A DNA stretch of 64,000 nucleotides from Hedera helix (taxonomy: Eukaryota > Streptophyta > Magnoliopsida > Apiales > Araliaceae), in assembly GCA_947179155.2 (NCBI GenBank), contig OX359264.1, forward strand, positions 55,763,202 to 55,827,201. The letters are read 5' to 3'. The notes beneath the pieces were generated by a model. That model ran no database searches. It was not told the origin of the DNA and worked only from the letters and a program-made list of their open reading frames with translations. Below are positions 44,363 to 56,940 of this stretch, piece after piece. How positions within the stretch are numbered: position 1 is the stretch's first letter; every line of letters begins with the position of its first letter. The position numbers and the translations under genes were made by a program.

Positions 44363-47154
44363 AAGTCCAACTACAGGAATTGTTGGATACCGGTTTCATT
44401 CGTCCGAGTGCATCACCTTGGGGTGCTCCTGTTCTATTTGTGAAGAAGAAAGACGGGAGTATGAGATTGTGCATTGACTACCGAGAATTGAACCATGTCA
44501 CCATCAAGAACAGGTACCCGTTACCTCGGATTGATGACATGTTTGATCAATTGCAAGGCGCTCAACATTTCTCAAAGATTGATCTCCATTCTGGATATCA
44601 TCAGTTAAAGGTTAAAGCTGAGGACATTCCAAAGACTGCTTTAAGAACTCGTTATGGGCATTATGAGTTCTTAGTCATGCCTTTTGGACTAACTAATGCT
44701 CCTGCAGCTTTCATGGACATGATGTACCAGATATTCAAGGAACATTTGGATCATTTTGTGGTTGTCTTTATTGATGACATCCTCATATACTCCAAGAGTC
44801 GCGAGGATCATGAACAACACCTGAAATTGATACTACAAAAGCTCCGTGAAAACAAATTATATGCCAAGTTGAAGAAATGTGAGTTCTGGCTTGAGGAGGT
44901 CGCGTTTCTTGGGCATGTGATTTCTAGTCAAGGAATATCAGTCGATCCTGCGAAGATTGAAACGGTACTAAATTGGGAACAACCCAAAACAGTAACCGAA
45001 GTCCGAAGTTTTCTGGGTCTAGCTGGTTATTATCGGAGATTCGTAGAAGGATTTTCTCGAATCGCCACTCCATTAACGCAGCTTACTCGAAAAAGCACAA
45101 AATTCATATGGAGCGAGGAATGCGAGAAAAGTTTCCAAGAACTCAAGAAGAGACTGGTTTCAGCTCCTGTTCTGACCATACCATCAGGATCAGGAGAATT
45201 TGTTATCTACAGCGATGCTTCTGGCAAAGGTCTAGGCTGTGTCCTTATGCAACATGGAAAGGTTATAGCCTACGCCTCTCGACAACTCAAAGATTATGAG
45301 AAAAATTATCCTACTCATGATCTAGAGTTGGCAGCAGTCGTTTTCGCGTTGAAGATCTGGAGACACTACTTGTACGGAGAAAAAGTGGATATCTATACGG
45401 ATCATAAAAGTCTCAAGTATTTCTTCACCCAGAAAGAACTCAACATGCGACAACGACGTTGGCTTGAGCTGTTAAAGGATTATGACCACACAATCCAGTA
45501 TCACCCGGGAAAGGCGAACGTTGTAGCTGACGCTTTGAGCAGAAAATCTTATGCAAGTACAAGTGCACTGCTGACAACACAAAAGTGTATTTTGTACGAC
45601 TTGCAAAAGATGGAGATAGAGCTAAAGACACCAGGGACCCACTCGAAGATTGCTCACGTGCGAGTAGAACCAACTTTAATCGATAAAATTAAAGCTGCTC
45701 AAGCTACTGATCCGGAACTGATAAACATGATAAAGAAAGTACAAGAAGGTGCCATTCCCGAAGCAAGAATCGACGAGAAAGGAATACTTCGAGTCAACTC
45801 TCGACTCTGTGTTCCTAACGATCATGAATTAAAGCATAAAATCATGATGGAGGCACACAACACGCCGTTTGCAATCCACCCAGGAGGTACCAAGATGTAT
45901 CGAGATCTTCGACATACATTTTGGTGGAACAATATGAAAAGAGAGATTGCGGAGTTTATCTCAAGGTGCCTAACTTGTCAACGTGTCAAGGCAGAGTATC
46001 AAGTTCCTAAAGGTCCATTACAATCACTTGAAGTTCCCGAATGGAAGTGGGAACACATCAATATGGACTTCGTGACGGGTCTTCCAAAAGTTTCTCAAGG
46101 CTTAGATGCAATTTGGGTGATCGTAGATAGATTGACCAAATCTGCTCATTTCTTGCCTATACGAGAAAACTTTTCACTTGAACGTCTTGCCGGTATGTAC
46201 ATAAATGAGATCGTGAGATTGCATGGCATGCCAGTTTCCATAGTTTCTGATCGAGATCCTAGATTCACTTCACGCTTTTGGATCAGTCTACAAAAAGCTA
46301 TGGGCACTGAACTACGTTTTAGTTCTGCATACCATCCTCAAACGGACGGACAATCGGAAAGGACGATCCAGACCCTCGAAGATCTTTTGAGACTTTGTGT
46401 ATTAGACTTCAAAGGAAGTTGGGATAAGTACTTGCCGTTGGTGGAATTTTCTTACAACAACAGTTACCAAGCAAGCATAGGCATGGCTCCATTCGAGGCA
46501 TTGTATGGAAGGAAGTGTCGCTCTCCAATATGTTGGAATGAGGTAGGAGAAGCAAAATTGTTGGGACCCGAGTTGGTACGCTTGACGACCGAAAAGATCC
46601 AAATGATCCGACAACGAATACAGACCGCACAAGAACGACAAAAGAGTTATGCTGATCTTCATCGGAGAGACGAAAGTTTCAACGTCGGAGATCATGTATT
46701 CTTACGTGTTTGTCCATGGAAAGGGGTTACGAGATTCGGAAAGAGAGGAAAGCTCAACCCTCGATTTATTGGCCCATTTGAAATCCTCGATCGAATAGGA
46801 ACCGTAGCCTACAGACTAGCCCTACCACCAAGTATGTCTCGCATCCATAACGTTTTTCACATATCTATGTTACGTAAATATGTGAAGGACCCAAACCACG
46901 TCATTGAGTTAGAACCAGACGTTATAGCAGAGGATTTAACATACGAGGAAGTACCTGTTAAGATCCTGGATAAGAAGGAGCAGATCCTACGCTCAAAGGT
47001 TATACCTCAAGTTAAGATTTTATGGAGGAACCAAGATACTGAGGAAATGACCTGGGAGCTAGAATCTGAGATGAAATCTAAGTATCCTTACCTCTTCGAT
47101 ATGTCAGGTACGTCAATTTCGGGGACGAAATTTCATAAGGAGGGGAGGTTGTAA
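44335..47154 (+). CDS. pol: Element D pol: RT, RNase H, integrase, chromodomain (939 aa)
   Basis: An uninterrupted frame homologous to residues ~425-1364 of element A's polyprotein: RT (RLCIDYREL, FIDDILIYS), RNase H (YSDASGKGLGC), integrase (HHCC region, MDFVTGLP, SDRDPRF, YHPQTDGQSER), and a C-terminal chromodomain-like segment (ILWRN, MTWELESE). The catalytic residues seen in A are kept. The ATG at 44335 is the first Met of the open part, not a likely native start, since upstream it should join protease. This frame equals that of the chimeric ORF at 43093. Pol could act only if translated through the frame changes upstream, or in trans on other copies. Confidence 0.93.
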   Translation: MALIELQELKVQLQELLDTGFIRPSASPWGAPVLFVKKKDGSMRLCIDYRELNHVTIKNRYPLPRIDDMFDQLQGAQHFSKIDLHSGYHQLKVKAEDIPKTALRTRYGHYEFLVMPFGLTNAPAAFMDMMYQIFKEHLDHFVVVFIDDILIYSKSREDHEQHLKLILQKLRENKLYAKLKKCEFWLEEVAFLGHVISSQGISVDPAKIETVLNWEQPKTVTEVRSFLGLAGYYRRFVEGFSRIATPLTQLTRKSTKFIWSEECEKSFQELKKRLVSAPVLTIPSGSGEFVIYSDASGKGLGCVLMQHGKVIAYASRQLKDYEKNYPTHDLELAAVVFALKIWRHYLYGEKVDIYTDHKSLKYFFTQKELNMRQRRWLELLKDYDHTIQYHPGKANVVADALSRKSYASTSALLTTQKCILYDLQKMEIELKTPGTHSKIAHVRVEPTLIDKIKAAQATDPELINMIKKVQEGAIPEARIDEKGILRVNSRLCVPNDHELKHKIMMEAHNTPFAIHPGGTKMYRDLRHTFWWNNMKREIAEFISRCLTCQRVKAEYQVPKGPLQSLEVPEWKWEHINMDFVTGLPKVSQGLDAIWVIVDRLTKSAHFLPIRENFSLERLAGMYINEIVRLHGMPVSIVSDRDPRFTSRFWISLQKAMGTELRFSSAYHPQTDGQSERTIQTLEDLLRLCVLDFKGSWDKYLPLVEFSYNNSYQASIGMAPFEALYGRKCRSPICWNEVGEAKLLGPELVRLTTEKIQMIRQRIQTAQERQKSYADLHRRDESFNVGDHVFLRVCPWKGVTRFGKRGKLNPRFIGPFEILDRIGTVAYRLALPPSMSRIHNVFHISMLRKYVKDPNHVIELEPDVIAEDLTYEEVPVKILDKKEQILRSKVIPQVKILWRNQDTEEMTWELESEMKSKYPYLFDMSGTSISGTKFHKEGRL
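47137..47149 (+). other. Polypurine tract of element D
   Basis: AAGGAGGGGAGGT directly before the 3' LTR, identical to that of element A. Confidence 0.9.
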
Positions 47155-50090
47155 GACCCCGAATTTTATGAAATACAAAATTTAATTTTTCTTCATATAT
47201 ATATTTGTTTTTGAAACAGTAAGTGGTTAAATCGATAAAGTTAAAAGTTAAGGATGTTATGTGCAAATTTTATTTTGTCGGACAATATTCGCTTTGTCGG
47301 GGAATATTCGTTTGGTCGGGGAATATTCGTTTGGTCCGACGGCGCCGAAATAATAAATTATTGGTGGACCCCACATCGGAATATTTGTCGGATATAGAAA
47401 ACGACAGAAATAACCTTTTTAAATAAAAATAGTCAACGGAACTGTTAAAATACCGGTGATAAAAGAATAGTAGCATACGATAGTTATTGGTATTTTCTGT
47501 AGCACTCGGTACTCTACAGTAACACACGGTATTGCATAGTGTCTCATATTTTTGGTCTGATAATTGACACCGTAACTGTTACGCATCATTTCATCGATAA
47601 TTGTCACTGCATAATATTTTATATTATCAATTCAATAATTGTTGTTACACAGTATTTTGCATTATTGATTTAATAATTGTCATTACACTGTATTTTATAT
47701 CATTGAGTCAATAATTGTTGTTGCACTGTTTTTAAAATTATTGAACCTAATAATTGTCACAGTAACATATGCACAGTAATTCACATTATTGAATCAATAA
47801 TTGTCATTACACAGTAACGTATGCTTTATTTTACATTATTGTTATCTCTATTATGATGTTATTTAAACAGTTGTATTTCATTAATTTATTGACTTGATAT
47901 CTAAGAGCTAACTATACTGTATTTATAACAATTAGTCATAATAATTGAATTGATAAAGTTATTTGTTTATAATATAAAGTTAGGTGATTATTAGGTGATA
48001 TGAAATGAATGGTGTAGATTAAAGTGTGAATTATTGTTGAATAATTGAATTGATTTGTTTATAATATAAAGTTAGGTGATTATTATGTGATATGAAATGA
48101 ATGGTGTAGATTAAAGTGTGAATTATTGTTGAATAATTAAATTGATTTGTTTATAATATAAAGTTAGGTGATTATTAGGTGATATGAAATGAATGGTGTA
48201 GATTAAAGATAATATAATATTTGAAATGGATGGTGTAGATTAAAAGATGATCTTTAAATGAATGGTTTAGATTAAATGAATGATAAGATTTTTGGCTATA
48301 AATAGAAGCCTTAACTTAAGGATTTTTCATAAACTTCCTTACTTGTTCTTTCTTTCTCTCTCTAAATACTTCTTGTGAAAGTTCTCTCTAAGTGTGCTTA
48401 AGTCATCTTGAGTATTTGTGAAGATCTATAAGTATACGTGTACTGTTCAAGTTAATCAACCTCATTTAAATCAATATCCAGTCACGTGTTGAGGTAAGGG
48501 ATACCATCTTTTTCATCTTCCATTATTCAAACGTACTATGGTAAGGGATTATCATTATTTGATTCTCGATAATAATATTGTTTCTTCCTTACTCATAAGA
48601 CGTGCCTTTTATTTCCATGTATTAAATTGTGGGAATAACCTTACGGAGCGGATTGCCGCCTGTTGGTGAATAACCTTTCGTATTCATTCATTATTAATCT
48701 CTGAGAATAACCTTACGGAGCGGATTGCCGCCTGTTTGGTGAATAACTCTTTGTACTCAAATTCTATTAAATTGTGGGAATAACCTTACGGAGCGGATTG
48801 CCGCCTGTTTGGTGAATAACTCTTTGTACTCAAATTCTATTAAATTGTGGGAATAACCTTACGGAGCGGATTGCCGCCTGTTGGTGAATAACCCTTTGTA
48901 TTAATTTCCTTCACCTTTTGTTAATCAAACCTGCTACGGTAAGGGATATTATTTTCTTTCATACTCCTAAATCGAAATTTATTATGGAACTATTGCTTCT
49001 ATAATTCCTGAAAATATTTTATGTTCCATAATAGTTGAACTTCATTATTTCAACTGAACCTTCCTATTTACGTGAACCTTTCTATTGAATTGTAACCGTT
49101 ATTCTGAACTGTGGATCTTGAATATCATTTTTAAATTTCACTCCACATCATGTTGACAATTTGGACATTATTTGAATCTGTACAAAGTAAACTTCCGATA
49201 CTTATTGTTATCCTATTTCTTCTGTTCATCATTTATATCATTCTAATCATCCAAAAATCAAGCTGTTGTGAATATCTGTGGCCGGGGGCACAGATGTGAT
49301 ATATTTGTTGAACAGATGATAGGTTAAAGGCGATATAATAGGTTAAATGCGATACATCTGTTCGGTGTCTTTTATGGCACGTGGTGAATGTTCTCTTTGG
49401 CCCGTAGTGCAAAGATGAACTGTTGTTTGGTATGATTATGACGAAAGGCTGAATCTGGTATAATCATGACCGTTGGTGCTATATTGAATATCTTTGGCCC
49501 GTAGTACAAAGATGAACTGTTGATGTGCATGATTATGATCAGGAACTGTGAATTTGTATTATCTTGACTAATGATATTTCAGATGATAAAAGTTGATGAT
49601 GTTTTTCCTAAAAAGAGAACCGAGTGGACATTATAGTCTGCATTATTCTTCTAATAGATTACTTATTCCGCTGCTATTATTGATCTGAACGTTGTTTAAG
49701 AATTTAACTGCAGTTTTTGATATAAACCTTGTAATCTATTGTATTCTATCAAGAACTCAACTGTTGAAGACTAATGATAATTTATTCGTCATTATCTTAG
49801 TCATGATATTCTTTACTGGGCTATTTGAGCTCACCCTTTCTTTTGTTCCATTGTTTTTCAACAGGAGATGAAAACATAACAGGGTCTAGCCGGGGAATGG
49901 AGTGAGGGTCCGAGGAATAGTTATCATAGTCTTCACGTTTTGTAAAATAGTGTGGCAATAATAGTGAAGACTTAGTTGTGTATTATTATACACTGTATTG
50001 TTGTACGTTGTGCTTTGTTGTAATAATTTTGTTATAGTATTTTGACGACTCAAGTTTAGACTGTGTGGGCCCAGATTTGGGGGCGTCACA
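47150..50090 (+). repeat. 3' LTR of element D (2941 bp)
   Basis: Same length as the 5' LTR. The differences spotted by eye are one near 48823 (CTCAAATT versus CTTAAATT) and about three within 50034-50060. The four ~70-bp units lie at about 48628-48900. Confidence 0.96.
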
Positions 50091-50095
50091 CTTTT

Positions 50096-52469
50096 TATTT
50101 TTACGGATTCATTTTCAGCTACCTACACAAACATATTGAGCTGAGATGATTTCCCTTCCCCCACCTGAAATCGGGAAGAAAAGGGATGATGTCCCAAAGT
50201 AGACTTGTGTAATGATTATCCGGATAAAAAGGTTCAAACTCAACTCATAAAGACACTGAGCAGTGTCGTCTCTTACAAAATAATGTTCCTTTTGAGATTT
50301 GGTGAACGTCCAGATGATAATAGCATACAAATTTAATCATCTTTGTATTATACTCCCCCATCTCCCAAAAAAATGAATAAATTGAGATATTCTTTTAGTC
50401 TTTATTTTGGACAAGTACACAACACTCAATACACAACTATATTTATCTTAATTATTAAAAAGTGAAACATGACACTTTCTTGCACAATTTAATTTCATTT
50501 GATTTATTAGTTACTTCCCTATGAAATGTGTGGTTGAAAATAGCAAAAGTTTTAGTTAATGGACTCAAATAATTATAAAATTGGTAAGAACATGAATAAT
50601 TTAATAATCTCATAAAAATTGCTATAAAAGTAAGTACTAATCTGTTAGGACTTCCTATAAAGAGATATATTATAATATAAAAATTAATATTTTTATAAAA
50701 TTTTATTTATATAAATAGTAAATAGAGCATTCCTGATATCAAAAATTAGTAAACCAATGTGTATTAAAATCATTTAACTTTTGGCACTTCTTATTACAAA
50801 AAGAAGTCAGAGACACTGGGATGGAGAAAAATAACACTTCGTTCGTTTTATAAGTAAAGAAAACAAATTCCATGGAATTTAATAAAAACGAAAAAATTGG
50901 ATCTATATTCATTTGATCATCTCTATTAAAAAAAATATTTTATTTTAATTCGACTTGTAATCACATATAAAATAACGAACAGTATAAATTTAATAAGATC
51001 TATCGTTAAAAAAGAATAATGTACAATTTTGAGTCGTCAATTATATTTTTTATAAAAATTATAAAATATATTTTTAGTTTATATTTAACCTTTAGCTTTC
51101 TTCTACTTTTAAAAGTGATAGTACAACACTCAAAATTGTGATTTAAATTTAAAAATAGTGTTAAACAGTAATATGAAGTGTAAACAGAAATGTGAGTGTT
51201 AATTTAAAATAAATTAATATGATATATTGAATTTCTTATGGGATCGAATGGAGTATAAAAGGCTTTTAATGGAAAAAGTCAAGAAAACGTCAGTGCTGTT
51301 TTGAAAATAGGGAGGAGGAGGAGGAGGGACAATAGCAAGTCATTATCAATCCCATGTCATGATTTTTCCATCTGTCAGCATCATGAGATTATATATATAT
51401 ATATATATATATTCCAAATGGCAAGAATTGAACAAAAACTAAACAAAATCTCTTAATTAAAAACAAGAAAATGATTATTACTATCAAAATTAGACATATA
51501 CATAAGACAAATCAACGGTCTAAATCTGAAGACAATGCCAAAGGTTAGAGTCCTTAACCTACCACTATATTGAAAAGTGGGACCCGTGGTATATTCGACC
51601 AATCAGAATCAGAATAGCTCTTTGTTTTACTAAATTTTAATTTAATAAATGGGGTATAATAGATAACCGCCCTTTTTGTTGGTCATTGGCACCCGCGCCT
51701 TCTTCTGGTGAAATTCCAGAGAACACCACCACCCTGTATGTATTGATTATAATTAAATCACTATGTTAATAGTGCTATAGTCCAATTTTTTCAAATTCGG
51801 ATCCATCAATGAATTAAAACAGAAATCAGATAAATAAATCATTGATTTAATTAATGGTCAGTTATTAAATCGATAACTTTATTAATATATAATAAATAAT
51901 AAATAAATAAATAAATATATTAATTATTATTATATATAATATTTAGTAACTATGTAAAATTAATCAATTTAAGTATCCAAAAAGAATTAAATCTATTTAT
52001 ATAATATTTATTTTATACAATTCAAATAAATACTAAATTTATATTAAAAAAAAAGATATTAAATCATGATCATAATTCAAAATTCAAGACTCAAGAGTAA
52101 TAAAATCAAACACAAATGAACATAAACATCTCTAGGACACATTCAATCAAATTGGTAAAAAAAATAAAAAAATCTATTTGTACAATATTTATTTTATACA
52201 ATTCAAATAAATATGAAAAGAAATATATTAAATCATGATCATAATTCAATCAATGATATATTTAATCAAGTTCACATGTTTAAATTTTAAATAAATAAAT
52301 AAAAAAGGTAAGGAACCGGTAAAACTAGTGACCGTGTCACTGGGTCAACCGGTCCGACCGCGGGGTCACCGATTTTGACTAAATTTTGATCAAAACTAGT
52401 TTTTTTGCTTGAACCGGACCTAAGAGCCTACCGATTCTGACTTTTTCCTGTCGGACCGATGGTCCGGTC
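50096..52469. other. Intergenic with a possible mariner-like element
   Basis: No gene seen. About 50348-51258 is bounded by TACTCCCCCATCTCCC and GGGATCGAATGGAGTA, weakly inverted ends of the TACTCC type, so it may be a ~0.9-kb mariner-like non-coding element. An (AT)n run lies at 51389-51412. From about 52300 to the LTR at 52470 there is a GGTC/CCGG-rich repeat (ACCGGTAAAACTAG, CAACCGGTCCGACCGCGG) that resumes after the solo LTR at 55607. Confidence 0.5.
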
Positions 52470-55400
52470 TGTAAGAGTCCGAATTTTATGAAATATAAAA
52501 TTTAATTTTTCTTCATATATATTTTTCCTGAAACAGTAAGTGGTTAAATTGACAAAATTGAAAGTTAAGGATGTTATGTGCAAATTTTATTTTGTCGGAC
52601 AATATTCGTTTTGTCGGGGAATATTCGGGCCCGTACGACGGCGCCGAAATAACTAATTATTGGTGGACTCTACAACGGAATATTTATCGGATATAGAAAA
52701 CGACAGAAGTAACCTTTTTAAATAAAAATAGTCAACGGTGTTATCACTTTTAACTGTTAAAATACCGGTGATAAAAGAATAGTAGCATACAGTAATTCAT
52801 GGTATTTTACTGTAACACACGACATTCTACATTAGCACACGGTATTGCACAGTATCTCATATTATTGATCTGATAACGTGGTCATTGCACAGTATTTATC
52901 AATAATTGTTGTTGCACAGTATTTTTGCATTATTGATTTAATAATTGTCATTACACTGTATTTCATATCATTGAGTCAATAATTGTTGGTGCACTGTAGT
53001 TTAAAATTATTGAACCTAATAATTGTTATAGTAGCAAATACACTGTAATTTATATTATTAAATTAATAATAATCTATAACGTGTTTATTACATTATTGTT
53101 GAATTATTGTTGTAGGATTATTTTATTTTATATGCAGGACCCGCAAAAAGAAAATAAAAAAAAATTAATTAATTACTATTTTATGTGAATAGTAAGAAAC
53201 ATGTGGACCCATTGGTGGGTCTCACATGAGTTGGTGAAGTTTGAAATTGAAGGGAAAAAAAAAATTTGCAGCACGAGGCTACTGCTGCTGGCGAGCAACA
53301 GCCAGCCACCTACCGTGTATAGTAATTTCTTTTCTCCTATAAATAGCTTGCTCAGTTGAATAGAAAAATCACACCTAAAACATAAAATTTTTCTATAAGA
53401 ATTTTATGAGTTTTCTCTTAGAACAGTAAGGTTATCTTGAGTGTTTGAAAGCCAAAAGGAGTGCAAGAATTTTTCAAGTAAGTCTTTTATTAAAGAGTAA
53501 TAATTTCATAAATTCCTATTTTCACGGTATTCACAAATCTTCCTTTAAAAGACTCTTCTTTAAGAAGATTCATTTTTAAAAGTTTTCTTTGGAAGATTTA
53601 TTTTGAAATATTATTTTAAAAAACTATTTTAAAGTTGTTATATTATACTACAACAATTATGTTAAATATATATAATTTTGATAGTTCATATTATACGAGT
53701 TATCATACACTTTGAAACTCATATGTGGTAATTACTAATTATATTATAAATATATAGGTTGATCAACCTCATTTAAATCAATATACAGTCACATGTTAAG
53801 GTAAGGAATATCAATCTTTTCACACTCTTAAATTTATTACGGTAAAAAATATCATATTCTTTCATCTTCTATTATTTAAACTTACTACGGTAATGGGTAT
53901 CATTTTTTTCATTATCATAAATGGTATTATTTTCTTACTTGTAAGGAATATCATTTTATTTCATATTCTATTATTTAAACTTACCACGGTAAGTGATTAT
54001 CATTCTTTGATTCTCAAAAATAATATCGTTCATTTCTTACTCATAAGATGTGTCATTTATTTTCCTGTATTAAATTGTGGAAATAACCTTACGGCGCGGA
54101 TTACCGCCTGTTGGTGAATAACCTTTCGTATTCATTCTTTATTAATCTCTGAGAATAACCTTACGGCGCGGATTACCGTCTATTTGGTGAATAACTCTTC
54201 GTATTCAAATTCCATTAAATTGTGGGAATAACCTTACAGCGCAGATTACCGCCTGTTGGTGAATAACCATTTGTATTTATTTCTTATTTGTCTTTTGTAG
54301 AAATAATTTGTCTACACGAATTATCACATGACACTTTTATTCCATATTCGTTTGTAATATCATTTTCTTTCATATTCGTAAGTGATATTATTTTCCTTTA
54401 TACTCATAAGGGATATTAATTTTCTTCACCTTTTGTTAATCAAACCTGCTACGGTAAGAGATATTATTTTCTTTCATACACCTAAATCGAAACTTATTAT
54501 GGAACTGTTGCTTCTATAATTCCTGAAAATATTATATGTTCCATAATAGTTGCACTTCATCATTTCAATTGAACCTTCCTATTTTCTGAACCTTTCTATT
54601 GAGCTGTAACCGTTATTCTGAACTGTGGATCTTGAATATTATTTTTGAATTTCACTCCATATCATGTTGATAATTTGGACATTATTTGAATCTACACAAA
54701 GTAAACTTCTGATACTTATTATTTATCCTGTTTCTTTTGTTCATCATTTATATCACTGTTATTTGTATTAATCATCAAAAATCAAGCTGTTGTAAATATC
54801 TGTGGCCGGGGGCACAGATGCGATATAATTGTTGAACAGATGATAGATTAAAGACGATATAATAGGTTAAAGGCGATACATCTGTTCAGTGTCTTTTATG
54901 ACACGTGGTGAATGTTCTCTTTGGCCCGTAGTACAAAGATGAACTGTTGTTTGGTATGATTATGACCAAAGACTGAATCTGGTATAATCATGATCGTTGG
55001 TGTTATATTGAATATCTTTGGCCCGTAGTGCAAAGATGAATTGTTGATCTGCATGATTATGACCAGAAACTGTGAATTTGTATTATCTTGACTAATGGTA
55101 TTTCAGATGATAAAAGTTGATGATGTTTTTTCTAAAAAGAGAAGCGAGTGGACATTATAGTCTGTATTATTCTTCTAATAGATTGCTCATTCCGCTGCTA
55201 ATATTGATCTGAACGTTGTTCAAGAATTTAACTGCAGTTTTTGATATAAACCTTGTAGTCTATTGTATTCTATCAAGAACTCAACTGTTGAAGGCTAATG
55301 ATAATTTATTCGTCATTATCTTAGTCATAATTTTTCTTACTGGGCTATTTGAGCTCACCCTTTCTTTTTGTTCCATTATTTTTCAACAGGAGATGAGAAC

Positions 55401-55606
55401 GTAGCTAGGTCTAGCCGGGGGATGGAGTGAGAATCTGAGGGATATCTATCGTAGTCTTCACATGTTGTAAAATAGTGTGACAATATTAGTGAAGATTTAG
55501 TTGTGTATTATTATACATTTTATTGTTAAACGTTGTAATAATTTTGTTGTAGTCTTTTTGACAACTCAAGTTTAGACTGTGTGGGTTCAGATTTGGGGGT
55601 GTCACA
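52470..55606 (+). mobile_element. Solo LTR E (3137 bp), A-type
   Basis: It starts TGTAAGAGTCCGAATTTT and ends GGGGGTGTCACA, flanked by CGGTC (52465-52469) and CGGTT (55607-55611), a target duplication with one change. No internal domain is attached. The middle, with TATA box 53338-53345 and GCTTGCTCAG, matches element A's LTR. It has only three ~70-bp units (about 54076-54270) and fewer U3 GAATATTC units. More diverged than A or D, so older. Confidence 0.93.
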
Positions 55607-55695
55607 CGGTTTGAGTTTGAAAACCATGCTATAGTCAATTCAAGTTACTAGTATCAACGTAATACAAATAATACATTAATTGACTAAAATAGTCT

Positions 55696-55713
55696 CGTGT
55701 GTGTGTGTGTGTA

Positions 55714-55786
<73 letters not shown>
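55696..55786. repeat. Compound (GT)n(TA)n microsatellite
   Basis: GT repeats at 55696-55725 with one interruption, then an uninterrupted run of about 30 TA units to 55786. Confidence 0.95.
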
Positions 55787-55790
<4 letters not shown>

Positions 55791-56639
55791 ATGATCCATA
55801 ACAAATAACTGTTATGAATCAAAAACAGGTATACAATAACTATACCATTGAAAACAAGAAAAAACGGTCAAGATTAGAAATTGAAAACCGATATCCGCTA
55901 TTTAACCGTTACTATTAATTTAAATGTCCGCTACTAATAGAAGCAGTCGCCTATTTTCAACTTTAAATTTTAGTCGTTCTTTCTTATTTTATACGGTATA
56001 GATGATGTTTGTCTATTTTTGATCTATAACAAATATTTATTATTGATCATGCCATGTGATTTATATCTATTAGACAATAAATTTTTTGTTACGGTTAAAA
56101 TATTTTGTTTTAATTTAAATGATAAACTTTTCAAACTCTGCACCTGTCACTCTTTTTTTGGTTTCTGTCTCAACGTTCTTGATTTCATCTATGTATGTAT
56201 GTATACTAGTAAATTTCAAAGCATAACAAATACTCTGTCAAGTCTCATTTGATTAAATCCTGCGTAAAATAGACACACAATTTAATATAAGTGAAAGAAA
56301 AAATAAGAGGTGCAGCAAGATGATAGATTTTGGTTTGGATTCAAGACTAAGGAACATTATTCATTTATTAGGAGGAGGAGGAGTATTTGTTTGTAATTTT
56401 CGTAGTTGTTCGTTTGAGATAATTTCGCGGGATGTTTTTGTATTTAACCATTTGATAAAAATCTGCTTTAATTTTCCCAAAGTATCCAATGAAATGCAAA
56501 TAATTACTGCTAAATCCGATGGGACCCACAAGAGCGGCAATTTTCCTTTGACCGACTGCGAATATCTCTCCTCCGCTTTTAGCCGTCCGATGCATATTCT
56601 GCCCCCCTCTCTCTCCTCTTCTTCTACTGACACTGCTCC
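55787..56639. other. Promoter region of the DUF3527 gene
   Basis: AT-rich, with no independent gene supported. An open frame starting at 56320 runs through the CT repeat and is low-complexity, so it is not annotated. Confidence 0.45.
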
Positions 56640-56662
56640 AGAAAACAAGAGAGCTCCGAGCC

Positions 56663-56700
<38 letters not shown>

Positions 56701-56940
56701 TTCTTCTCTCATTCATATGCGTATTGGGTTCTGTACATTCCCTTTTTACCTGGGAATTTGGGGAAGAAAGAAAAATCTGCAAAAGGGTAATCTAAATTTC
56801 GGCGAGATCTGTTGTTTTTCTCTACTTGGGCTTCTGCAACAAATCGGTGATTTCGAGGAGATTGATTGTTTGTTTGCTCTTCTTAGTAAAGTCTCACCTA
56901 CAGAAGTTTGAAGGTTCTGCATTTCCATGGTTTTTTTCTG
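56640..56940 (+). other. Proposed 5' UTR exon of the DUF3527 gene, with (CT)n
   Basis: It contains a (TC)15 run (56667-56696) typical of plant core promoters and 5' UTRs, followed by pyrimidine-rich sequence. A donor-like CTG-GTATGTG at 56940/56941 could pair with the acceptor TTGTGCAG at 59281. Exon limits are inferred; the transcription start is not known. Confidence 0.4.

Larger units (their letters stand above)
39949..50090 (+). mobile_element. Element D: young chromovirus copy with replaced gag
   Basis: A complete-ended LTR element of 10,142 bp with a perfect target duplication CTTTT (39944-39948 and 50091-50095). Both LTRs are 2941 bp and appear to differ at only about four positions, so insertion is very recent. 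The PBS, protease, RT, RNase H, integrase, chromodomain and PPT are those of element A's family. Gag is different: only the first ~32 codons match element A, and the capsid core and both zinc knuckles are gone, replaced by ~0.5 kb of unrelated open frame. The protease also sits in another frame than the RT. It must have moved with Gag supplied by another copy, or use the new protein in some way. Confidence 0.95.

Noticed and set aside
56320..56790. A 156-codon frame before the DUF3527 gene
   Set aside because: It crosses the TC microsatellite and promoter/5' UTR sequence, is low-complexity there and resembles no family.
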